This document shows, piece after piece, positions 56,975-64,000 of a stretch of DNA of 64,000 nt. This DNA comes from Phocaeicola vulgatus (GTDB lineage Bacteria; Bacteroidota; Bacteroidia; Bacteroidales; Tannerellaceae): assembly GCA_022009975.1 (NCBI GenBank), contig CP091733.1:1009001-1073000 (forward strand), in the 5' to 3' direction. Below the pieces are notes generated by a model. That model was not told the DNA's origin. It saw nothing but the letters and a program-made list of their open reading frames with translations, and made no database searches. The position numbers were made by a program, and so were the translations under genes. Each line of letters starts with the position of its first letter. Positions within the stretch are counted from its first letter, which is position 1.

Positions 56975-58978
56975 ATGGCGATAAAGGAAGAAATAGAGGC
57001 ATTGCGTGCAGAGCTGAATCAGCATAATTACAACTATTATGTCTTATCAGCCCCGACCATCAGCGACCGGGAGTTTGACGAGAAGATGAAACATCTTCAG
57101 GATTTGGAGATGGCATATCCGCAATATGCCGACCCCGATTCTCCGACACAAAGGGTCGGTAGTGACTTGTCCAAAGAGTTCCAGCAGGTGGTACACAAAT
57201 ACCCCATGTTGTCGTTGGGCAATACTTATTCGGAAAGTGATGTGCGGGATTTCTATGAACGCGTGGCTCGTTCGCTGAATGAGCCTTTCGAAATAGTGGC
57301 TGAATTGAAATTTGACGGGACTTCCATATCTGTCACATACGAACATGGACGGTTGGCACGTGCGGTGACACGCGGAGATGGAACAAAAGGGGATGATGTG
57401 ACGGCAAACGTCAAGACTATCCGTTCTGTTCCTTTACGCTTGTTGGGAGATAATTATCCGGATGAATTGGAGGTGAGGGGTGAAATCCTTCTGCCCTGGG
57501 CGGAGTTTGACCGTCTTAATGCGGAACGTGAAGAGCAGGAGGAACCTCTGTTTGCCAATCCCCGGAATGCTGCGTCCGGTACAATCAAACAGCAAAATCC
57601 GGCTGTTGTGGCAGCCCGTAAATTGGATGCCTACTTTTATTATGTATTAGGTGAAAACTTACCATCGGATACGCATTGGGGCAATTTGGAGCAGGCTCGC
57701 CGTTGGGGTTTCAAGATTTCCAAGGCGATGAAGTTATGCCATAGCATGGATGAGATAATCGACTTTATCAATTATTGGGATACGGAACGGAAGAACCTTC
57801 CTGTCGCTACGGATGGAATCGTGCTGAAGGTAAACTCCTTGACCCAACAGCGTAATCTTGGCTTTACGGCAAAGAATCCCCGTTGGGCTATCGCTTACAA
57901 ATTTCAGGCAGAGCAGGCTGAAACGCGTTTGAATTCTGTTTCTTTCCAAGTGGGTAGGACGGGAGCCATAACACCTGTCGCTAATTTAGAGCCGGTATTG
58001 TTGGCGGGGACAGTCGTCAAACGTGCATCATTGCACAATGCCGATATCATAAAAGGCTTGGACTTGCACATTGGCGACCAAGTATATGTGGAGAAAGGAG
58101 GAGAAATTATCCCAAAGATAGTAGGTGTGAACAAGGAGGCTCGCAGCTTCATGATAGGAGATGAGGTCCGCTTTGTCAACCGATGCCCTGTTTGCGGAAC
58201 ACTGTTGGTACGCATAGAGGGAGAAGCTGCCTATTATTGCCCGAATGATATGGGTTGCCCACCGCAGATAAAAGGCAGAATCGAGCATTTTGTGACTCGT
58301 CGTGCCATGAATATCAACATGGGACCGGAGACCGTTGAAGATTTATATGAAGCTGGTTTGGTGACAAATGTGGCAGATTTGTATGAGTTGAAAATGGCAG
58401 ATTTGATGCACTTGGAGCGTTGGGCTGAGAAAAGTGCGAGGAATTTGATGGAGAGCCTCCGGAATTCTAAAAATGTCTCTTTTGAGCGTGTCCTTTATGC
58501 GTTGGGAATCCGGTATGTGGGAGAGACGGTCGCAAGACGTTTGGCGAAGGCTTTCCGTTCGATGGAAAGGCTTGAAAAGGCAACGGCAGAGGAGCTCTTG
58601 GCTGTTGATGACATAGGCGAACGGATAGCTGAAAGTGTAATAGATTACTTTTCCAACGAACGGAACAGGGAGGTGGTTGACCGGCTGAAATCACATGGCT
58701 TGCAAATGGAATTGCCCGAAGAGGACACTAACGGGGGGAATGACAAGTTGAAAGGGTTGACGATTGTTATCAGTGGAACATTTGCCAAACATTCAAGAGA
58801 TGAATATAAGGTGATGATTGAACGCAATGGCGGGAAAAACAGCGGCTCTGTCTCTGGAAAAACGGACTTTATTTTGGCTGGCGACAACATGGGGCCGGCT
58901 AAATTGGAAAAGGCAGCCAAGTTAGGCGTAAAGATAATAAACGAAGAAGAATTTTTGAAAATGATAGAGATGGCATGA
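56975..58978 (+). CDS. ligA: NAD-dependent DNA ligase
   Basis: Seals nicks in replication and repair. In 667 residues the domains are: Ia (1-70), nucleotidyltransferase with the AMP-accepting lysine in AELKFDGTSIS near 115, OB fold, four-Cys zinc finger (CPVCG ... YYCPNDMGC, about 408-431), helix-hairpin-helix repeats (LLAVDDIGERIAESV) and a C-terminal BRCT domain (LKGLTIVISGTF). Its last four bases overlap the DUF6913 gene (ATGA). Intact and essential in bacteria. Confidence 0.98.
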   Translation: MAIKEEIEALRAELNQHNYNYYVLSAPTISDREFDEKMKHLQDLEMAYPQYADPDSPTQRVGSDLSKEFQQVVHKYPMLSLGNTYSESDVRDFYERVARSLNEPFEIVAELKFDGTSISVTYEHGRLARAVTRGDGTKGDDVTANVKTIRSVPLRLLGDNYPDELEVRGEILLPWAEFDRLNAEREEQEEPLFANPRNAASGTIKQQNPAVVAARKLDAYFYYVLGENLPSDTHWGNLEQARRWGFKISKAMKLCHSMDEIIDFINYWDTERKNLPVATDGIVLKVNSLTQQRNLGFTAKNPRWAIAYKFQAEQAETRLNSVSFQVGRTGAITPVANLEPVLLAGTVVKRASLHNADIIKGLDLHIGDQVYVEKGGEIIPKIVGVNKEARSFMIGDEVRFVNRCPVCGTLLVRIEGEAAYYCPNDMGCPPQIKGRIEHFVTRRAMNINMGPETVEDLYEAGLVTNVADLYELKMADLMHLERWAEKSARNLMESLRNSKNVSFERVLYALGIRYVGETVARRLAKAFRSMERLEKATAEELLAVDDIGERIAESVIDYFSNERNREVVDRLKSHGLQMELPEEDTNGGNDKLKGLTIVISGTFAKHSRDEYKVMIERNGGKNSGSVSGKTDFILAGDNMGPAKLEKAAKLGVKIINEEEFLKMIEMA

Positions 58979-59493
58979 TTGTATCAAACTATTTTTTACA
59001 TAGGAAAATAAAAGCGTTGCTTGCATCACGTGTAGGTAGAAAAACTACTTTCACCTCTTTCGAGAAGGCGAAAAGCGTGGTGATTGCATATCTTTATAAA
59101 GACAAAGCAGCCATTGAACCTTGCATTGGACGTTTGAAGTCGATGGGGAAAAAAGTGATGCAATTGGTCTTTGTCGAAGAGGCGAAGGTGGACTTGCAAC
59201 CCAATCCCCAAATTGTTTACATTACCAAGAAAGGCTTGAACGCATGGGGATTCCCCAATGGTGCGTCGTTGCGTGCGGCATCTGCCTTAAAAGCAGATAT
59301 ATTGATTGACTTGTCATCTGCCCGTAGTTTACCCTTGATATATGTGGAACTTTTGAATCCTTCCTTGTTGAAAGTAGGACCTAAATGGAGCGATGAATCC
59401 GAATATGACTTTACCATAGATTTGCCAAAAGGGAAAGACGCATCTTCCATGTTGGATTGCGTGATTCTTTATGGAAAACAGTTTGGGAAATGA
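58975..59493 (+). CDS. DUF6913 family protein
   Basis: A 172-residue soluble protein resembling the DUF6913 family of Bacteroidales, coupled to ligA by an ATGA overlap and upstream of dapA. A Rossmann-like alternation of strands and helices is visible (SVVIAYLYKD, VMQLVFVEEAK, IVYITKKGLNAWGF, ADILIDLSSARSL, DFTIDL). No catalytic motif is evident. The constant ligA/dapA surroundings suggest a core cell function, which is unknown. Confidence 0.75.
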   Translation: MIVSNYFLHRKIKALLASRVGRKTTFTSFEKAKSVVIAYLYKDKAAIEPCIGRLKSMGKKVMQLVFVEEAKVDLQPNPQIVYITKKGLNAWGFPNGASLRAASALKADILIDLSSARSLPLIYVELLNPSLLKVGPKWSDESEYDFTIDLPKGKDASSMLDCVILYGKQFGK

Positions 59494-59650
59494 GACTTCA
59501 TCAACAGTGGATTTGATAGAAGATGGTCATGCCGAAAAGTAAGCAAATTTATCTCTTATCAATCAGTATGTTATTTGCAGAACACCCTTTGACTGACCAT
59601 TGCTCGTTAATAGTATAAATATGTTTAATATTGGCATCTCTGTCTCTTTT

Positions 59651-59683
59651 ATTGCCATAGTTAATAAATTTGTTTTATCTTTG
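59651..59683 (+). promoter_or_regulatory. Promoter of dapA
   Basis: ATTG at 59651-59654, a 21-base spacer and TATCTTTG at 59676-59683 match the Bacteroidetes promoter pattern, with a start predicted near 59690 and a leader of about 25 bases. Confidence 0.65.
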
Positions 59684-59714
59684 CGGTAATAAAAGAATGA
59701 TATTTGAAAATATT

Positions 59715-60608
59715 ATGGCTGAAATAAATTTGAAAGGATTAGGAGTAGCGTTGGTTACTCCGTTTAAAGAAGATGAGAGTGTAGACTATGAGGCATTGAG
59801 CCGATTGGTCGATTATCTGGTACAAAACGGGGCAGACTACTTGGTCGTATTGGGAACAACAGCTGAAACTCCTACACTGACAGAAGAAGAAAAAAAGAAA
59901 ATAATAGATTTGGTCGTTACAAAAGTGCGCCGCCGTATTCCTATCGTGTTGGGAGTAGGCGGTAATTGCACTCGCTTATTGGTTGAAAAACTGAAAAACG
60001 ATGACATGGAAGGTATTGATGCCATACTTTCTGTCGTACCTTATTATAACAAACCTTCCCAAGAGGGAATATACCAGCATTACAAAGCTATTGCCCAGGC
60101 AACACATTTGCCTATCATTCTATATAACGTGCCGGGCAGGACAGGAGTGAACATGACTGCTGAGACCACATTGCGTATTGCAAGGGAATTCAAGAATGTC
60201 ATTGCTGTCAAAGAGGCTTCTGGTAATATCACGCAAATGGATGACATTATCAAGAACAAGCCTGCCAACTTTAATGTTATTTCGGGTGACGATGGCATTA
60301 CATTCCCCTTGATAACTTTAGGGGCAATTGGTGTGATTTCTGTGATTGGAAACGCTTTCCCCCGTGAGTTCGGTAAAATGGTGCGTTTGGCTTTGGCAGG
60401 AGATTATGACAACGCACGGACAATCCATCACCGCTTTACGGAATTGTTCAATTTGTTGTTTGTCGATGGAAACCCGGCAGGTGTGAAGAGTCTGTTAAGC
60501 ATGATGGGATTCATGCAGAACAAGCTCCGTTTACCTCTTGTCCCAACCCGTATTGTCACTTACGAAAAAATAAGAGAAGTGCTAAGGGCTTTGAGTATCA
60601 AATGCTAA
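59715..60608 (+). CDS. dapA: 4-hydroxy-tetrahydrodipicolinate synthase
   Basis: Condenses pyruvate with aspartate semialdehyde, the first committed step of lysine and diaminopimelate synthesis. The start at 59715 (MAEINLKGLGVALVTPF) lies just after the promoter and gives the usual 297 residues; a longer frame would begin within the promoter. Seen are GTTAETPTL near 45-53, the YNVPGRTG motif with the active-site Tyr near 136 and the Schiff-base lysine in VIAVKEASG near 165. Intact. Confidence 0.97.
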   Translation: MAEINLKGLGVALVTPFKEDESVDYEALSRLVDYLVQNGADYLVVLGTTAETPTLTEEEKKKIIDLVVTKVRRRIPIVLGVGGNCTRLLVEKLKNDDMEGIDAILSVVPYYNKPSQEGIYQHYKAIAQATHLPIILYNVPGRTGVNMTAETTLRIAREFKNVIAVKEASGNITQMDDIIKNKPANFNVISGDDGITFPLITLGAIGVISVIGNAFPREFGKMVRLALAGDYDNARTIHHRFTELFNLLFVDGNPAGVKSLLSMMGFMQNKLRLPLVPTRIVTYEKIREVLRALSIKC

Positions 60609-60661
60609 TGACGGAACGAAAATCAGTAATTAAAAAATAAGAAAAATATAAGACCGAAAAA

Positions 60662-60692
60662 TTTGTAGATTTAAAATAGTTTACTACCTTTG
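60662..60692 (+). promoter_or_regulatory. Promoter of the tRNA-Arg array
   Basis: TTTG at 60662-60665, 19 bases, TACCTTTG at 60685-60692: exact consensus. The predicted start is about 10 bases before the first tRNA. Confidence 0.8.
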
Positions 60693-60709
60693 CAGCCGTA
60701 ATAAACAAC

Positions 60710-60783
60710 GGCTCGTTAGCTCAACTGAATAGAGCATCTGACTACGGATCAGAAGGTTATAGGTTTGAATCCTATACGAGTCA
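60710..60783 (+). tRNA. tRNA-Arg (anticodon ACG), copy 1
   Basis: 74 bases. Acceptor stem GGCTCGT with ACGAGTC (one G-U pair), D arm GCTC/GAGC, anticodon stem TCTGA/TCAGA with loop CTACGGA, so the anticodon is ACG, and T arm ATAGG-TTTGAAT-CCTAT. The 3' CCA is not encoded. ACG, with A34 edited to inosine, reads CGN arginine codons. Confidence 0.95.
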
Positions 60784-60802
60784 CACGTTGGAAGGTAAAT
60801 AT

Positions 60803-60876
60803 GGCTCGTTAGCTCAACTGAATAGAGCATCTGACTACGGATCAGAAGGTTATAGGTTTGAATCCTATACGAGTCA
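60803..60876 (+). tRNA. tRNA-Arg (anticodon ACG), copy 2
   Basis: Identical to copy 1 over all 74 bases. It lies 93 bases further on, separated by a 19-base spacer (CACGTTGGAAGGTAAATAT). Confidence 0.95.
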
Positions 60877-60895
60877 CACGTTGGAAGGTAAATAC

Positions 60896-60969
60896 GGCTC
60901 GTTAGCTCAACTGAATAGAGCATCTGACTACGGATCAGAAGGTTATAGGTTTGAATCCTATACGAGTCA
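60896..60969 (+). tRNA. tRNA-Arg (anticodon ACG), copy 3
   Basis: Identical to copies 1 and 2; the spacer differs from the previous one by a single base (ATAC for ATAT). Confidence 0.95.
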
Positions 60970-60988
60970 CACATTGGAAGGTAAATAC

Positions 60989-61062
60989 GGCTCGTTAGCT
61001 CAACTGAATAGAGCATCTGACTACGGATCAGAAGGTTATAGGTTTGAATCCTATACGAGTCA
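60989..61062 (+). tRNA. tRNA-Arg (anticodon ACG), copy 4
   Basis: Identical to the other three. The preceding spacer has one further base change (CACATTGG). The run ends here; no strong terminator hairpin follows within 60 bases. Confidence 0.95.
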
Positions 61063-61364
61063 CTAAAGCGGCACAAAAGTAACCCGCTTATTGCTTTAGG
61101 AATTAGACCTCTATTATTTACTTTTGAATTCCTGTTATTCTCACTCCTCATTATTTTGCTTCTTGTAGATTCCGACGCTCCTTGTTGGGTTATGTCCGAT
61201 TGCCCTTTTGTGCACTTTTTTTATTTTTCTGGTGAAAATAATTGTCAAAAACTTTTGGTTTATAAAATAAACCTATTTATATTTGCGAATGAGGATGAGG
61301 AGATAATCTTCATTTTTTATTCGTTAGATAGTTTATATTATAAACCGATTAATTTTTAAGGCTT
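61063..61364 (+). promoter_or_regulatory. Intergenic region with consensus promoter for the DUF2141 operon
   Basis: 302 bases without a gene. TTTG at 61254-61257, a 20-base spacer and TATATTTG at 61278-61285 match the promoter consensus, giving a leader of about 70 bases to the start at 61365. Confidence 0.65.
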
Positions 61365-61751
61365 ATGAAGACGATTATTTCTATGTTATTTATGTTGTTT
61401 TCCCTTGTGGGATTACAGGCTGTTTTTGCCCAGAATGGGAAATTTGTATCTTTCCAAATAGGGAACATACCTACTAAACAGGGGAAGATTCTGCTTTCTA
61501 CGGAAGATGGAAAATATGGAATGGCGGATGTTACGGCTTCTGTTGTTACAATCACTTTGACGGACTTATCTTATGGAAAACATACTATTTCTGTATTCCA
61601 TGATGCAAATGGCAATTATAAATTGGACAGGGCGGATGATAATATGCCGATTGAGTATTGCGCTATCCAGAAAATAGAAGTCACGGAAGAGAATCAACTG
61701 TTTAAGATTGAATTGGTTGATGTAAGAGAGACGAAATCTAAATGTAAATAA
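61365..61751 (+). CDS. DUF2141-like secreted protein
   Basis: A 128-residue protein with a signal peptide (MKTIISMLFMLFSLVGLQAVFAQ) and a small beta-sandwich domain containing the family's hallmark GKHTISVFHDANGNYKLD, an Asp/Asn-rich calcium-like loop. The N-terminal half is shorter and less typical than in standard DUF2141 proteins. Its role outside the cytoplasm is unknown. It lies 19 bases before the membrane protein gene. Confidence 0.78.
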   Translation: MKTIISMLFMLFSLVGLQAVFAQNGKFVSFQIGNIPTKQGKILLSTEDGKYGMADVTASVVTITLTDLSYGKHTISVFHDANGNYKLDRADDNMPIEYCAIQKIEVTEENQLFKIELVDVRETKSKCK

Positions 61752-61770
61752 TCCGCTAAAAACAGATAAT

Positions 61771-62397
61771 ATGGAAGAGAATAAATTTACCGGGCATGAT
61801 AGTTTAGAACTGATTGCCCAAATGATTCAGCAGAGCAAAAAGAATATGAAAGTGGGGAACGGGAATATATTGTTGTACTATGGCTACATGGCTCTCATGC
61901 TTTCCGTGGTTGTCTACCTGCTTCTCTGCTGGACCGATAATCCTGTTTGGTCTGCTCTTTGGTTCCTGATGTTTATGCCTTCCATTTGGATAGGTCTCCA
62001 AAAAAAGGGAAGTAAAGCTCGTATTATTACCCACATGGATAAGGCCATCGACAATACTTGGAGTATTTTAGGGTGGCTATTCTTCCTTACAGTGATAGGC
62101 ATATCCGTATTTGTTTATTTTACAGGTAATTCCTATTGTTTTGCATTGATGTTGCCTTTGTCCTTATTGTATGCGGGCATCGGCGTTGCAATCATGGGAG
62201 TTATCACGGAGTTCAAACTAATGGTTTATACTCCGTTGGTGGCATTTGCGGTAGCTATTTACATGTTGGCTTTAATGGTAACAGGTACCGTGGTTGTTGT
62301 TGCCGATTGGTGGAATTTGTTATTCGGTCTTTCGTGTCTCATCATGATGATTATCCCAGGCCATGTCTTGAATTGTAAAATGAAAGAGTTATGCTGA
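61771..62397 (+). CDS. Six-helix inner-membrane protein, unknown function
   Basis: A 208-residue protein: a soluble N-terminus of about 30 residues (HDSLELIAQMIQQSKKNMK), then about six hydrophobic helices in three pairs (LLYYGYMALMLSVVVYLLL; ALWFLMFMPSIWIGL; ILGWLFFLTVIGISVFVYF; FALMLPLSLLYAGIGVAIMG; VAFAVAIYMLALM; LLFGLSCLIMMIIPG). No transport motif is seen. It overlaps the downstream regulator by 7 bases; the pairing of such a membrane protein with a small MarR-like regulator is common in Bacteroidales. Confidence 0.8.
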   Translation: MEENKFTGHDSLELIAQMIQQSKKNMKVGNGNILLYYGYMALMLSVVVYLLLCWTDNPVWSALWFLMFMPSIWIGLQKKGSKARIITHMDKAIDNTWSILGWLFFLTVIGISVFVYFTGNSYCFALMLPLSLLYAGIGVAIMGVITEFKLMVYTPLVAFAVAIYMLALMVTGTVVVVADWWNLLFGLSCLIMMIIPGHVLNCKMKELC

Positions 62398-62675
62398 AAG
62401 AACTGAATCCAATAATCCACTCTCAACTAAGGTTGGCTATTATGACCTTGCTGGTTTCGGTGGAAGAGGCTGATTTCAGTTATCTAAAGGAACAGACTAA
62501 TGCAACGTCTGGAAATATCAGCGTGCAGTTGGACAAATTGAGCAATGCAGGATATATTCAAATAACCAAAGAGTTTGTAGGAAAAAAGACACGTACCTCT
62601 TGCCGTATGACAGAAAAAGGAAAGCAGGCAATGGAAGAGTATGTTAATGTGCTTAAATCCTATTTGAATTTGTAG
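62391..62675 (+). CDS. Small winged-helix transcriptional regulator (MarR/ArsR-like)
   Basis: A 94-residue protein made of one winged helix: QLRLAIMTLLVSVEEADFSYLKEQTNATSGNISVQLDKLSNAGYIQITKEFVGKKTRTSCRMTEKG, cited here only in outline as helix 2 (FSYLKEQ), recognition helix (SGNISVQLDKL) and wing (GKKTRTS). It is coupled to the membrane protein by a 7-base overlap and probably regulates its own operon. The final helix (about 75-94) may mediate dimerisation. Confidence 0.85.
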   Translation: MLKELNPIIHSQLRLAIMTLLVSVEEADFSYLKEQTNATSGNISVQLDKLSNAGYIQITKEFVGKKTRTSCRMTEKGKQAMEEYVNVLKSYLNL

Positions 62676-63083
62676 GCATGTTAACGGATGTAGCTATTTG
62701 CCCACCCTGTGTGTATAAAACGCCGTTAAAACGCTGTTTAAGCAGCGTTTTAACGGCGTTTTAATACTTCGATTCGTCAATATTTCAATCACATGGGAAC
62801 CGCACTTCTTGGGTAAGACCAATGCATTCAACATTGCAGGCATAGGCAATCCTCCTTTGATGGCTAAAATATACTTGTGTATGCTTTTTTGTAACAAATA
62901 TGTGAATTTGCTATTACAAATCGTGGGTAAATGTAGTATCATATCCATTTTGAAAGATTTTTGTCAAAAAATATTTGCTCTTAAGTAAAAAAAATAAAGA
63001 ATAATATGCTTGCTTTCAAAATAAGTACTATCTTTGGCATCATCAAACCATGAAATAGTATTATACATATTATATAAATAGAT
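62676..63083. other. Gap with terminator and V-ATPase promoter region
   Basis: 408 bases. It holds a perfect terminator-like hairpin at 62717-62762 and, at 63029-63036, TATCTTTG (TAnnTTTG) about 48 bases before the V-ATPase gene. The middle (62770-62960) has no supported gene. Confidence 0.55.
62717..62762. terminator. Perfect 20-bp inverted repeat, probable terminator
   Basis: Arms of 20 bp at 62717-62736 (starting AAAACGCCG) and 62743-62762 (ending GGCGTTTT) match without mismatch around a 6-base loop. Flanking A and T runs allow termination on either strand; here it closes the regulator operon. Confidence 0.8.
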
Positions 63084-63673
63084 ATGGACACAAAAATTCA
63101 AGAATTAACAGACAGAATCTTCAAAGATGGGGTAGAAAAAGGCAATCAGGAAGCTGCCCGTATCATTGCAGAGGCTGAAGCCCGTAAAACGGCTTTGATA
63201 GAAGAAGCAGAAGCGAAGGCCAAGGAAATTGTGGCTGCTGCTGAAAAACAAGCATCGGAATTGAAGAATAACACCGAGTCTGAGTTGAAATTATTTGCTT
63301 CTCGGTCTGTGGAGGCATTGAAAACAGAAGTGACTAACTTGATTAATGGAGAAGTTGTTACATCCAATATCAAAGCAGTCATGGCTGATCCTAAGTTCAT
63401 GCAGAAAGTAATCCTTACATTAGTAGATAGCTGGCCTGAAAAAGAAAACTTGACAATCCAGTCAGCTGATGCAGATTCTCTTAAACAGTATTTTTATCAA
63501 ATGCCAAGAGTTTGTTGGACAAAGGCGTGAAAATAGAACAAGTCAATGGGAAGAAAACCTCTTTTTCTGTCGTTCCTGCTGACGGTTCCTATAAGATTAC
63601 ATTCGGTGAGGATGAGTTTGTAGAATTCTTTAAAGAGTTCTTGCGCCCGCAACTCGTTGAAGCCCTCTTCTAA
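63084..63673 (+). CDS. V-type ATPase subunit E (frameshifted in this sequence)
   Basis: Peripheral-stalk subunit linking the ATPase head to the membrane part. The N-terminal 70 residues are a long charged helix rich in Ala, Glu and Lys (EAEARKTALIEEAEAKAKEIVAAAEKQ region) as in all E subunits; the C-terminal globular part reads NTESELKLFASRSVEALK ... DSLKQYF. One T missing in the run 63491-63495 restores LSNAKSLLDKGVKIEQV and the end LRPQLVEALF, about 196 residues. It is the first gene of the operon, 12 bases before the DUF2764 gene. Confidence 0.88.
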
Positions 63674-63685
63674 AAACTGAATGCT

Positions 63686-64000
63686 ATGAGTAAATATTAT
63701 TGCTTGATAGCAGGACTTCCACAAATTGCTCTGGATGACAGCAAGCCGTTTTATACGGTAGCTTCGTTCAAAGAGGAGATAGGATCTATATTGACCAGGG
63801 GCGATCAAAAGCTTATTGATTTGTTTTTTTTAAAGTATGACAATAAGAATCTACTTGAATACCTAAAAAATCCAGATTATACGGCAGATGAAAGAGGCAA
63901 CTTTGCGCTGAAGGAGTTTCAAGATGTGATAACTGCCTTTAAAAAGAGAAAGCGTGCCCCCAAAGGTACCCGCCTCCCGTCTTATTTGATAGATTTTTTG
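63686..64000 (+). CDS. DUF2764 family protein of the V-type ATPase operon (partial)
   Basis: The frame begins MSKYYCLIAGLPQIALDDSK and stays open for 105 codons to the end of the window. The opening matches the DUF2764 family, encoded between subunits E and A in Bacteroidales V-type ATPase operons. The family is predicted to be a peripheral-stalk or subunit-C-like partner; that role is inferred. The next genes, outside the window, should be V-ATPase subunits A and B. Confidence 0.85.
   Translation, partial: MSKYYCLIAGLPQIALDDSKPFYTVASFKEEIGSILTRGDQKLIDLFFLKYDNKNLLEYLKNPDYTADERGNFALKEFQDVITAFKKRKRAPKGTRLPSYLIDFL

Noticed and set aside
60710..61062. Regular direct repeats that could look like a CRISPR array
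   Set aside because: Each unit folds as a complete tRNA-Arg; the spacers are almost identical to each other and no cas genes are present.
61156..61359. 67-residue frame before the DUF2141 gene
   Set aside because: It overlaps the consensus promoter, is AT-driven in composition and resembles no protein.
62760..62960. Plus-strand peptide with KTNAFNIAGIG resembling the PLP-lysine region of MalY/PatB enzymes
   Set aside because: Only about ten residues agree, nothing before or after matches, and no start exists. It could be a decayed fragment, but chance similarity is as likely.

Overview
The window looks like chromosomal DNA of a gut Bacteroidales, most likely Parabacteroides or a close relative. 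Reasons seen in the sequence: SusC/SusD pair with an ECF sigma/FecR switch, Bacteroidetes-type promoters (TTTG-N19-21-TAnnTTTG), DUF4783, DUF6078, PCMD and DUF6913 family genes, V-type ATPase genes, and moderate G+C. The genus is an inference.

Layout. 1-9.9 kb: end of a trp operon (trpG tail, trpD, C, F, A), a DivIC-like cell-division gene, a MalY/PatB-type PLP enzyme, slyD, aroC, a D-2-hydroxyacid dehydrogenase, rlmH, a DUF4783 gene and nadC, closed by a clear terminator and a 113-bp palindromic repeat. 10-23.2 kb: a polysaccharide-utilisation-type locus (ECF sigma, FecR anti-sigma, SusC with STN signalling domain, SusD, an 825-residue lipoprotein of unknown function, a secreted FAD oxidoreductase and a two-domain SGNH + alpha/beta-hydrolase esterase). 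23.2-29.4 kb: a DcuB-like transporter, a PAP2 phosphatase fused to a beta-barrel-like tail, and a copper-type cluster (Cys/His-rich protein, TonB receptor, HMA protein).

29.6-45.4 kb is an accessory island read on the minus strand: two Fic proteins, a RhuM-type protein, a DUF6078 gene, a broken NimA-like gene, a GNAT, decayed fragments with orphan operators, and a four-gene operon (unknown protein, XRE regulator, PLD-SNF2 helicase, giant adenine methyltransferase with a C-terminal HEPN-like domain). That operon is the best candidate for a little-described defence system: DNA is marked by the methylase, probably attacked by the PLD-helicase, and the HEPN domain (motif RNLIAH) could add an RNase arm.

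45.7-64 kb returns to core genes: mnmE, miaA, a pRiA4b ORF-3 family gene, a probable non-coding RNA with a consensus promoter and strong terminator, a sulfate activation cluster (cysQ, SLC13 permease, cysC, cysD, cysN) ending in a PAPS sulfotransferase, a PCMD protein, ligA, DUF6913, dapA, four identical tRNA-Arg(ACG) genes in tandem, a small membrane protein/regulator operon, and the start of a V-type ATPase operon.

About fourteen genes, including housekeeping ones (rlmH, cysN, V-ATPase E), are broken by one- or two-base changes, nearly all in short homopolymers. This looks like uncorrected sequencing error rather than real gene decay, so the affected genes are described here as whole reconstructed proteins.
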